A stretch of DNA of 5,910 bases from Ilumatobacteraceae bacterium (lineage in GTDB: Bacteria > Actinomycetota > Acidimicrobiia > Acidimicrobiales > Ilumatobacteraceae), in the NCBI GenBank assembly GCA_023257035.1, contig JALRDI010000188.1:1-5910 (forward strand). The letters run 5' to 3'. A program made the translations under genes and the position numbers. Below the pieces are notes generated by a model that was given only the letters and a program-made list of their open reading frames with translations, was not told the DNA's origin and did no database searches. The first letter of the stretch is position 1; every line of letters begins with the position of its first letter. Below, in pieces: positions 1-5,214 of this stretch.

Positions 1-627
1 CTTATCCAACTCACGCTGCGGCTCAGGAATCGACGCATCACACGCCGCCATCAACTCCATCACCTTTTCCTGCCACTCAGCGTCACCCTCAAGAGCCTTC
101 AACGCCGACACAGAAACAATCGGAGCATCATCACCAGGGAACTCATACTCATTCAACAACTCGCGGATCTCCAACTCCACAAGCTCCAACAACTCAGCAT
201 CATCAACCATGTCCGACTTGTTCAACGCAACAACAATGTACGGAACACCAACCTGACGAGCCAACAACACATGCTCACGAGTCTGAGGCATCGGACCATC
301 AGTAGCCGCAACCACCAAAATCGCACCATCAACCTGCGCAGCACCAGTAATCATGTTCTTGATGTAGTCAGCATGACCAGGCATATCAACATGCGCATAA
401 TGACGATTCTCAGTCTCATACTCAATATGAGCAATCGAAATCGTAATACCACGCGCCTTCTCCTCAGGCGCCTTATCAATATTGTCAAACGACGTAAAAT
501 CAGCCAACCCACGATCAGACAACGTCTTCGAAATCGCAGCCGTCAACGTCGTCTTACCATGGTCAATATGACCCATCGTCCCAATATTCACATGCGGCTT
601 CGTACGCTCAAACTTCGCCTTGCTCAT
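1..627 (-). CDS. tuf: Elongation factor Tu (N-terminal 209 residues, cut by window edge)
   Basis: EF-Tu is the cytoplasmic GTPase that delivers aminoacyl-tRNA to the ribosomal A site. The frame is open from the ATG at 625-627 to the left edge, exactly 209 codons of a protein that is usually about 395-400 residues. Visible are the P-loop GHIDHGKT (19-26), switch I RGITIS with Thr62, switch II DMPGH (81-85) with the catalytic His85, the guanine-specificity motif NKSD (136-139) and SAL at 174-176. This covers nearly all of the GTP-binding domain; domains 2 and 3 are outside. DMPGH and NKSD replace the commoner DCPGH and NKCD. Codon use is skewed: 15 of 17 Leu codons are TTG and 13 of 15 Ile codons are ATT, unlike acs in the same window. 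A good Shine-Dalgarno site fixes the start. tRNA-Met ends 37 nt upstream on the same strand, so cotranscription is likely. Confidence 0.98.
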   Translation of the reverse strand, partial: MSKAKFERTKPHVNIGTMGHIDHGKTTLTAAISKTLSDRGLADFTSFDNIDKAPEEKARGITISIAHIEYETENRHYAHVDMPGHADYIKNMITGAAQVDGAILVVAATDGPMPQTREHVLLARQVGVPYIVVALNKSDMVDDAELLELVELEIRELLNEYEFPGDDAPIVSVSALKALEGDAEWQEKVMELMAACDASIPEPQRELDK

Positions 628-634
628 GATGTTG

Positions 635-643
635 CTTCCTTCT
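635..643 (-). promoter_or_regulatory. Ribosome binding site of tuf
   Basis: On the minus strand the sequence AGAAGGAAG lies just upstream of the tuf ATG, with its GAAGGA core 9 nt from the start codon. This supports the start at 627. It contrasts with the two plus-strand genes of the window, which have no visible Shine-Dalgarno site. Confidence 0.75.
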
Positions 644-664
644 TGTAAGGGGTTTTCTATTAGT

Positions 665-741
665 TGGTAGCGGCGATCGGGATCGAACCGATGACCTTCC
701 GATTATGAGCCGGATGCTCTGACCTACTGAGCTACGCCGCC
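665..741 (-). tRNA. tRNA-Met (anticodon CAT, elongator type)
   Basis: The minus strand folds as a standard cloverleaf. The acceptor stem GGCGGCG/CGCCGCT is closed by a G-T first pair, the D arm contains AGCTCAGTAGGT, the anticodon arm is TCCGG-CTCATAA-TCGGA, and the T arm is ATCGG-TTCGATC-CCGAT. The anticodon CAT is at 705-707. CCA is encoded at 665-667 after discriminator A. The paired first base and the anticodon stem without three consecutive G-C pairs point to elongator Met rather than initiator. A lysidine-modified Ile tRNA also carries CAT, but the overall sequence resembles actinobacterial elongator Met. It sits between tRNA-Thr and tuf on the same strand. Confidence 0.95.
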
Positions 742-750
742 AAGGCTTGC

Positions 751-783
751 CCCCGGCCGATCCGGGGATCGACCGTTTGGTCG
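751..783 (-). other. Two hairpins in the tRNA-Thr/tRNA-Met spacer
   Basis: The 42-nt spacer holds two perfect inverted repeats. On the minus strand CGACC-AAAC-GGTCG (770-783) starts at the base right after the tRNA-Thr discriminator. It is followed by CCCCGG-ATCGG-CCGGGG (751-767). No T run follows either stem. They could be landmarks for tRNA 3'-end and 5'-end processing in a polycistronic precursor, or could attenuate transcription into tRNA-Met and tuf. Both roles are inference. Confidence 0.5.
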
Positions 784-856
784 AGCCCTCTGTGGGAATC
801 GAACCCACGACACCAGCCTTACCATGGCTGTGCTCTGCCGACTGAGCTAAGAGGGC
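784..856 (-). tRNA. tRNA-Thr (anticodon GGT)
   Basis: The minus strand gives a full cloverleaf: acceptor GCCCTCT/AGAGGGC, D arm GCTC-AGTCGGCA-GAGC, anticodon arm CAGCC-ATGGTAA-GGCTG, and T arm GTGGG-TTCGATT-CCCAC. The anticodon GGT is at 821-823 and reads ACC and ACT. The discriminator is T and the next bases are CGA, so CCA is not encoded and must be added after transcription, unlike the Met and Tyr tRNAs here. It is the first gene of the apparent tRNA-Thr - tRNA-Met - tuf unit. Confidence 0.96.
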
Positions 857-861
857 ATTGG

Positions 862-876
862 GCGCGGCAGAGCCGC
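862..876 (-). other. GC-rich hairpin in the tRNA-Thr leader
   Basis: CGCGGC-TCT-GCCGCG on the minus strand forms a perfect 6-bp stem with a 3-nt loop. It ends 5 nt before the mature 5' end of tRNA-Thr and lies downstream of the proposed promoter, so it would be part of the 5' leader removed by RNase P. Its function is not known. Confidence 0.4.
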
Positions 877-887
877 GACCAGCCGGT

Positions 888-893
888 GAGTGT
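888..893 (-). promoter_or_regulatory. Candidate -10 box for the tRNA-Thr - tRNA-Met - tuf unit
   Basis: The minus strand has TACACT, which fits the actinobacterial TANNNT -10 consensus. Initiation about 7 nt downstream would leave a leader of roughly 25 nt before tRNA-Thr. No convincing -35 hexamer is seen at the usual spacing. It lies in the 85-bp divergent region shared with the GNAT gene. Confidence 0.35.
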
Positions 894-927
894 ACAGCCA
901 CAATGGCTGTTCCCACTACGAAGTAGA

Positions 928-933
928 TACGCT
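928..933 (+). promoter_or_regulatory. Candidate -10 box for a leaderless GNAT transcript
   Basis: TACGCT fits TANNNT and ends 8 nt before the GTG start at 942, so transcription would begin at or within a base or two of the start codon. The region just before the GTG has no Shine-Dalgarno-like purine run. No clear -35 element is visible. The box fits leaderless expression, common in actinobacteria, but a hexamer this degenerate can occur by chance. Confidence 0.4.
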
Positions 934-941
934 CCGCGAAC

Positions 942-1460
942 GTGAGTTCTTCACCATCGCAACCCAAGGTCGTCATTCGTCGGGCAACAGTCGATGATGC
1001 TGCCGGCATTGCGGAGATCTATAACGCTGAAGTGTTGAATTTTACGAGCACGATGGACATGGTTCCGCGCACGATCGAAGAGCAACGCGACTGGATTCAA
1101 AGCCGTTCTGGGGCCTTCAGCGCGATAGTTGCCTGCGATCGATCGTCTGGAGCTGTCCTTGGGTTTGCCGCTCTGTCGAAATACAAAGATCGGGCTGCGT
1201 ATTCAACAACTGTTGAAGACTCGGTCTATGTCGACCGCCAGCACCATGGTCGGGGAATTGGTCTTCAGTTGCTCTCGTCGATCTGCGACACTGCCCGCGA
1301 GGGCGGCTTCCACAGTGTGATCGCCCGAATTGAAGCGAGTGGCGAAGGTTCGCTCGCGTTGCATCGCTCGGTTGGGTTCGAACTACTTGGAATTGAACGA
1401 CAGGTTGGCCGCAAATTCAATCGCTGGCTTGATGTCGCAGTTATGCAACTCATGCTCTAG
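942..1460 (+). CDS. GNAT family N-acetyltransferase, phosphinothricin acetyltransferase (PAT/Bar)-like
   Basis: This cytosolic 172-residue enzyme should transfer an acetyl group from acetyl-CoA to a small amine. The family pattern is clear: IRRATVDDAAGIAEIYN at 12-28, the VEDSVYV strand at 91-97 whose Glu92 aligns with the general-base Glu of PAT, the acetyl-CoA loop HGRGIG at 102-107, LHRSVGFELLG at 140-150, and the closing KFNRWLDVAVMQL at 158-170. His102 occupies the loop position that is usually Gln or Arg. PAT-like enzymes act on phosphinothricin, methionine sulfoximine or related amines; the real substrate cannot be read from sequence. The start is GTG, with no Shine-Dalgarno site and a TANNNT box 8 nt upstream. 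It is the only plus-strand gene among minus-strand tRNAs and has its own stem-loop after the stop, so it looks like an independent unit placed in a tRNA neighbourhood. Confidence 0.9.
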   Translation: MSSSPSQPKVVIRRATVDDAAGIAEIYNAEVLNFTSTMDMVPRTIEEQRDWIQSRSGAFSAIVACDRSSGAVLGFAALSKYKDRAAYSTTVEDSVYVDRQHHGRGIGLQLLSSICDTAREGGFHSVIARIEASGEGSLALHRSVGFELLGIERQVGRKFNRWLDVAVMQLML

Positions 1461-1466
1461 ACGCAT

Positions 1467-1496
1467 CGAGCCGCTCGGAATTCTCCGAACGGCTCG
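1467..1496 (+). terminator. Stem-loop terminator after the GNAT gene
   Basis: CGAGCCGCTCGGA and TCCGAACGGCTCG form a 13-bp stem with one mismatch and a 4-nt ATTC loop, starting 7 nt after the GNAT stop codon. No T run follows, as is often the case in actinobacteria. The stem is nearly symmetrical, so it could also stop readthrough from tRNA-Tyr on the minus strand. The 53 bp between it and tRNA-Tyr (1497-1549) contain nothing I recognise. Confidence 0.7.
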
Positions 1497-1549
1497 AAAC
1501 GGGGTTGGGCTGATCCGGTTATTGGCCGAAGCAGTCACATCTCTTTAGT

Positions 1550-1634
1550 TGGTGGGCCGGGGAGGATTTGAACCTCCGAAGGCAATGCCGGCAGAGTTAC
1601 AGTCTGCTCCCTTTGGCCGCTCGGGCACCGACCC
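1550..1634 (-). tRNA. tRNA-Tyr (anticodon GTA)
   Basis: This is a class II tRNA with a long variable arm. The acceptor is GGGTCGG/CCGGCCC with one T-G pair, the anticodon arm is GCAGA-CTGTAAC-TCTGC with GTA at 1598-1600, the variable stem is GGC-ATT-GCC, and the T arm is GGAGG-TTCAAAT-CCTCC. Discriminator A is followed by an encoded CCA at 1550-1552. It is on the same strand as tRNA-Thr and tRNA-Met but is separated from them by the oppositely oriented GNAT gene. It is divergent from yajQ. Confidence 0.96.
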
Positions 1635-1649
1635 ATATGTCGACCGAGA

Positions 1650-1655
1650 ATGGTA
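1650..1655 (-). promoter_or_regulatory. Candidate -10 box for tRNA-Tyr
   Basis: TACCAT on the minus strand fits TANNNT and would start transcription about 8 nt before the mature tRNA-Tyr 5' end at 1634. No clear -35 hexamer is seen. It lies in the 75-bp divergent region between tRNA-Tyr and yajQ. Confidence 0.3.
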
Positions 1656-1696
1656 TCTGCGGATATTGCCAGCCACCCCTCCATGGGCGATTCCGG

Positions 1697-1702
1697 TACG
1701 GT
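1697..1702 (+). promoter_or_regulatory. Candidate -10 box for a leaderless yajQ transcript
   Basis: TACGGT fits TANNNT and ends 7 nt before the yajQ ATG, the distance expected between a -10 box and the first transcribed base. No Shine-Dalgarno-like sequence lies upstream of the ATG. A transcript starting here would have essentially no leader, which also argues against the longer upstream start. Confidence 0.45.
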
Positions 1703-1709
1703 ATTTCTC

Positions 1710-2198
1710 ATGCCAAGTTTTGATGTTGTCTCAGAAGTTGATGCTCAAGAGGTTCGAAACGCTATTGACCAAGCTCAGCGTGAGGTCTCAAACCGCTTCG
1801 ATTTCAAGAACACCAATTCGACCATCGAGCAAAACGACATGGTCATCACCTTGCATACGGTGAGTGAGGATCGTCTCGCTGCGCTCAGGGTTGTGCTTGA
1901 AGAAAAACTCGTGAAGCGTGGCGTGTCGCTGAAAGGTGTCGACTACGGCGATGTCCAAGAGGCGACACAGAACACGGTGCGCCAGGTAGTGACGATCAAA
2001 GTTGGGATTTCGTCTGACAAGGCGAAAGAGATCAACAAGCTCATCAAGTCAGACGGCCCGAAGGGTGTGAATAGTCAGACTCAAGGAGAATCTGTTCGTG
2101 TCACCGGCAAGAAGCGTGACGACCTACAAAATGTGATCGCGCTATTGAAGGGTGCCGACATCGGCATCCCGTTGCAATTCAACAACTTCCGCGACTGA
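1710..2198 (+). CDS. yajQ: YajQ family nucleotide-binding protein
   Basis: The 162-residue product matches the usual length of YajQ (about 160). It opens with the family's MPSFDVVSEVD, carries RFDFKNTNSTIE at 29-40 and VRVTGKKRDDLQ at 129-140, and ends with the diagnostic LQFNNFRD. The family fold is two ferredoxin-like domains. YajQ binds nucleic acids, and in Xanthomonas and Pseudomonas homologues bind cyclic di-GMP; its role in actinobacteria is unclear. An in-frame ATG at 1650 would add 20 residues without family similarity and would overlap the tRNA-Tyr promoter region, so the MPSF start at 1710 is preferred. There is no Shine-Dalgarno site, and a -10-like box suggests a leaderless mRNA. 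It converges on acs with 13 bp between stop codons. Confidence 0.95.
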   Translation: MPSFDVVSEVDAQEVRNAIDQAQREVSNRFDFKNTNSTIEQNDMVITLHTVSEDRLAALRVVLEEKLVKRGVSLKGVDYGDVQEATQNTVRQVVTIKVGISSDKAKEINKLIKSDGPKGVNSQTQGESVRVTGKKRDDLQNVIALLKGADIGIPLQFNNFRD

Positions 2199-2217
2199 TC
2201 AGTCGCTGCGATCAGTC
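2191..2217. terminator. Palindrome spanning the yajQ/acs stop codons, possible bidirectional terminator
   Basis: GCGACTGATCAGTCGC at 2191-2206 is a perfect 16-bp palindrome containing the yajQ stop. An overlapping alternative, GACTGATC at 2193-2200 with GATCAGTC at 2210-2217, gives an 8-bp stem with a 9-nt loop that includes the acs stop. Either fold would form in both transcripts of the convergent pair. No T tract is present on either side, so a terminator role is inferred from position and symmetry. Confidence 0.5.
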
Positions 2218-4164
2218 TTCTGATGGCGCTTCAGACGCTCGGCGCTGCAATTCGTCAACGACACTCGCATCGGCCAATGTCGTCGTGTCGCCAAGGTTGC
2301 GACCTTCAGCGACATCGCGCAACAACCGACGCATGATCTTTCCTGACCGAGTCTTCGGAAGGTCAGGTGTGAAGAAGATCGCTTTCGGTTTTGCGATCGC
2401 ACCAATCTCTGCAGCGACGTGATCGCGCAAGGTGGCGACATCAACATCTTGTCCACCGCGCAGAGTGACATAGGCAAAAATTGCTTGTCCAGTTGTTGGA
2501 TCATTCGCCCCAACGACAGCTGCTTCTGCGACCGATGGGTGCGAAACCAGAGCTGATTCGACCTCGGTCGTAGAGATGCGGTGACCTGACACGTTCATCA
2601 CATCATCAACACGGCCAAGCAACCACAAGTAGCCATCATCATCGAGTCGGGCACCATCGCCAGCGAAGTACGAACCATCGAAACGACTCCAGTAGGTATC
2701 GACAAAACGCTGAGGGTCGCCCCAAATGCCTCGCAGCATTCCTGGCCACGGGCGGGTGAGAGTGAGGTACCCCCCTCCCCCATCGACTTCGTTTCCGCCA
2801 TCGTCAACGACGGCGATGTTCACTCCGGGCAGGGCAAACGTTGCTGAACCAGGCTTAGTCGTGGTGTAGCCAGGTAACGGTGAGATCATGATGCCGCCGG
2901 TCTCGGTTTGCCACCAAGTGTCGACGATCGGGCATCGTCCGCCACCGATGTGTTCGTGGTACCACATCCATGCTTCAGGGTTAATTGGCTCGCCGACCGT
3001 GCCGAGCAAACGGAGCGATGAAAGGTCGTGCTTTGCGGGTTCGTCAGCACCCCACTTCATGAACGTCCTGATCGCGGTCGGTGCCGTATAGAAGATGGTG
3101 ACCTTGTACTTCTCGACGATTTCCCAGAAACGGTCATTGCCTGGGTGGTTCGGAACGCCCTCGTACATGACCTGTGTGGCGCCGTTCGCAAGCGGGCCAT
3201 AGACGATGTACGAGTGGCCGGTGATCCACCCAACGTCGGCGGTGCACCAGTACACATCTCGGTCTCGGTGCAGGTCGAACACATTTCGGTGGGTGTACGC
3301 CACATGCGTGAGGTACCCCCCAGTGGTGTGCATGATGCCCTTTGGCTTGCCGGTCGTGCCTGAGGTGTACAGCAAGAACAGCAGGTCTTCAGAATCCATT
3401 GCTTCAGGTGGGCAAGAAGCATTGGCAGATGCCATGAGGTCGTGGTACCAGTAGTCACGACCGTCGACCATCTCGACTTCGTTTCCACCGCGTTGCACGA
3501 CGACAACGTGTTCGATCGACGGCGTCTGGGCAACAGCCTCGTCAGCAGCAGGCTTCAACGGGAAGACTTCGCCCCGTCGGTAGCCACCATCCGCGGTGAT
3601 CAACACCTTTGCTTCGGCGTCATTGATGCGATCAATGAGCGACTGCGACGAGAATCCGCCGAACACCACCGAGTGCGGAGCACCAATACGAGCACACGCG
3701 AGCATCGCAACGGCCGCCTCCGGAATCATCGGCAGGTAGATGTTGACGCGATCACCCTTCGCGACTCCGAGGTTCTTCAGCGCATTTGCGAACGTTTCGA
3801 CCTCGGCGAGCAATTCGGCGTAGGTGATGGTGCGAGTGTCACCAGGCTCACCTTCCCAATGGATCGCCACCTTGTCACCAAAGCCAGCGCTCACATGGCG
3901 ATCAAGACAATTCTCTGCCACGTTGAGCTTGCCGTCGACAAACCACTTCGCGTAGGGAAGATCCCATTCGAGCACCTTCGACCATGGCTGCTGCCAAGTG
4001 ATGAGTTCTGATGCCTGACGAGCCCAGAACGCTTCGAGATCAGCAGCGGCCTCGTCGTGTAACCCACCATCGGCAACATGAGCGCCAGAGGCGAATTCGG
4101 CCGACGGCGGAAAGCGTCGGTTCTCATGCGACAGTGCGTCGATGGTCTCGTGGTTCTCTGTCAT
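2212..4164 (-). CDS. acs: Acetyl-CoA synthetase (AMP-forming acetate--CoA ligase)
   Basis: The enzyme activates acetate with ATP to acetyl-AMP and then transfers it to CoA, feeding acetate into central metabolism in the cytosol. At 650 residues it has the standard full length. Motifs in order: VVFGGFSSQS (166-175), P-loop YTSGTTGKPKG (266-276), GEPINPEAW (391-399), DTWWQTETGG (415-424) whose second Trp limits the pocket to short acyl groups, FAGDGARLDDDGY (500-512), the hinge and CoA-site region GRVDDVMNVSGHR (517-529), and PKTRSGKIMRR (603-613). Lys609 in the last motif is the catalytic lysine, which is reversibly acetylated in Salmonella Acs. The Trp in the pocket favours acetate over propionate. 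The start is supported by AGGGGGAA just upstream. It lies 57 bp downstream of the MidA-like gene on the same strand and may be read with it, from its own promoter, or both. Confidence 0.97.
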   Translation of the reverse strand: MTENHETIDALSHENRRFPPSAEFASGAHVADGGLHDEAAADLEAFWARQASELITWQQPWSKVLEWDLPYAKWFVDGKLNVAENCLDRHVSAGFGDKVAIHWEGEPGDTRTITYAELLAEVETFANALKNLGVAKGDRVNIYLPMIPEAAVAMLACARIGAPHSVVFGGFSSQSLIDRINDAEAKVLITADGGYRRGEVFPLKPAADEAVAQTPSIEHVVVVQRGGNEVEMVDGRDYWYHDLMASANASCPPEAMDSEDLLFLLYTSGTTGKPKGIMHTTGGYLTHVAYTHRNVFDLHRDRDVYWCTADVGWITGHSYIVYGPLANGATQVMYEGVPNHPGNDRFWEIVEKYKVTIFYTAPTAIRTFMKWGADEPAKHDLSSLRLLGTVGEPINPEAWMWYHEHIGGGRCPIVDTWWQTETGGIMISPLPGYTTTKPGSATFALPGVNIAVVDDGGNEVDGGGGYLTLTRPWPGMLRGIWGDPQRFVDTYWSRFDGSYFAGDGARLDDDGYLWLLGRVDDVMNVSGHRISTTEVESALVSHPSVAEAAVVGANDPTTGQAIFAYVTLRGGQDVDVATLRDHVAAEIGAIAKPKAIFFTPDLPKTRSGKIMRRLLRDVAEGRNLGDTTTLADASVVDELQRRASEAPSED

Positions 4165-4166
4165 CG

Positions 4167-4174
4167 TTCCCCCT
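4167..4174 (-). promoter_or_regulatory. Ribosome binding site of acs
   Basis: AGGGGGAA on the minus strand lies 2 nt from the acs ATG, with the G run ending 4 nt before it, a tight but workable spacing. It supports the start at 4164. Confidence 0.65.
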
Positions 4175-4195
4175 GTGACGTTCGAAGTACTTCAG

Positions 4196-4201
4196 ACTCT
4201 A
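4196..4201 (-). promoter_or_regulatory. Candidate -10 box for acs
   Basis: TAGAGT on the minus strand fits TANNNT and lies in the 57-bp gap between the MidA-like gene and acs. A transcript from it would have a leader of about 25 nt that keeps the acs Shine-Dalgarno site. The best -35 candidate, TGAATC at 4219-4224 with a 17-nt spacer, is weak and overlaps the end of the upstream gene. Confidence 0.35.
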
Positions 4202-4221
4202 CGACAACAGGGCTAGTTGAT

Positions 4222-5214
4222 TCACTGCCGCCACTCAAGAACGAGGAACCCTCCGAGCCCATCAGGGTCTCGAAGCGCCTCTGCCTCAGAGATTCGTGAG
4301 CGCATTTTCAGCGCCTGTACATCAGGCCGAGCGGCATATTCTTCCCACACCCGACGACCTTCTTCGACCAGTTCAGACAGCCCGTGTAACTCGAGCCATT
4401 GTGCTTGTGAACGGACAACCGACGGCTCTGGAAGTTGATCAATCGGTACTTCGGTGGTGATGTCCTGTTCGCCAGACGCGACCAGATAGTGGCCGCCTCG
4501 CTCGTGCGCACGATACGTGCGAAGCCACTCACGCCAAGGCCGCTCAGCAAGCCCAACAGTCGTTGGGGTGAAATAATCCACTGTCGCCAGCACCCCGTTG
4601 AGGCGATCGAGAACGTCTTGCACCCACGCACTGGCTACATCAACGAGCGGCGCTCGCGCGCCATGAACTGCACTTGCCGGCAACATCGGTGGGCAGGGGT
4701 CAAACGGAGAACTCAATACTTCCTGCGCTCCTGAACTCGACGAAACGACGAATGCCTCCCGCCATCCTCCATCAAATACGGCGAGACGAAATGGCAGATT
4801 GTCGAGAAGTTCGTTTGCGAACACGACGCCCGTCAGCTCACCTCGCGGTAATTCCTTCAGTGAGGTGATGCCGGACGGATGAGATTCACGCTGTTGATCT
4901 GAGATCTCGATGGCGTGATAACGAAGCGCATCAGCGCACTCAAGATCAGCTGTCATGACCGAACGGGCAAGGGTGCCCGGCCCGGCCCCGACCTCATAGA
5001 CATTGAATTCGACAGGTTGGCCGGCAGCGTTCCACTCGGAATCAAGAAAACGCGCAACAACTGCACCAAATAGCGGCCCTATTTCAGGGGAGGTGATGAA
5101 GTCGCCACGGCGGCCAGCAGACCCACCCGAGGTGTAAAAGCCGTTACTCCCATAGAGGGCGTCGGCCATGAACCGATCGAACCCGACCGGCGACTGCTCA
5201 GAGCCCGAGGGCAC
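4222..5214 (-). CDS. MidA/NDUFAF7-type SAM-dependent methyltransferase (COG1565/DUF185)
   Basis: The 330-residue product matches the MidA family, whose mitochondrial member NDUFAF7 methylates an arginine of the NDUFS2 (NuoD) subunit during complex I assembly. Visible: GFDRFMADALYGSNGFY (11-27), GDFITSPEIGPLFG (37-50), the SAM-binding glycine motif VYEVGAGPGTLA (72-83), an acidic EIS (103-105) where the ribose is usually held, ANELLDNLP (133-141), and GEQDITTEVPIDQL (248-261). Family members commonly run somewhat longer. The start is GTG: an in-frame TGA lies directly upstream at 5218-5220, and the next start, ATG at 5167-5169, would delete conserved FDRF. No Shine-Dalgarno site is seen, but the start lies 17 nt inside the nuoN frame, so translational coupling is likely. 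The nuoN linkage supports a complex I assembly role; the NuoD target here is inference. Confidence 0.9.
   Translation of the reverse strand: MPSGSEQSPVGFDRFMADALYGSNGFYTSGGSAGRRGDFITSPEIGPLFGAVVARFLDSEWNAAGQPVEFNVYEVGAGPGTLARSVMTADLECADALRYHAIEISDQQRESHPSGITSLKELPRGELTGVVFANELLDNLPFRLAVFDGGWREAFVVSSSSGAQEVLSSPFDPCPPMLPASAVHGARAPLVDVASAWVQDVLDRLNGVLATVDYFTPTTVGLAERPWREWLRTYRAHERGGHYLVASGEQDITTEVPIDQLPEPSVVRSQAQWLELHGLSELVEEGRRVWEEYAARPDVQALKMRSRISEAEALRDPDGLGGFLVLEWRQ

Noticed and set aside
608..1009. 133-residue minus-strand frame covering tRNA-Thr and tRNA-Met
   Set aside because: It is a translation of the two tRNAs; stretches such as VGSIPTEGSTK and SSVRSRSPLP are typical tRNA artefacts.
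942..1460. The GNAT gene as the Pat-type protein acetyltransferase that modifies Acs
   Set aside because: Its motifs match small-molecule PAT/Bar enzymes, and it lacks the extra regulatory domain of Pat proteins; the two genes are also on different strands and separated by yajQ.
1650..1709. Longer N-terminus for yajQ starting at the ATG at 1650
   Set aside because: The extra 20 residues have no family similarity, YajQ proteins begin MPSFD, and a -10-like box lies inside the extension.
1549..1863. 104-residue plus-strand frame beginning MVGRGGFEPP
   Set aside because: It is the antisense translation of tRNA-Tyr, a well-known false annotation, and then runs out of frame through yajQ.
3442..4011. 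189-residue plus-strand frame antisense to acs
   Set aside because: No recognisable domain or ribosome site. It mirrors the high-quality acs coding frame, as do the other frames inside acs.
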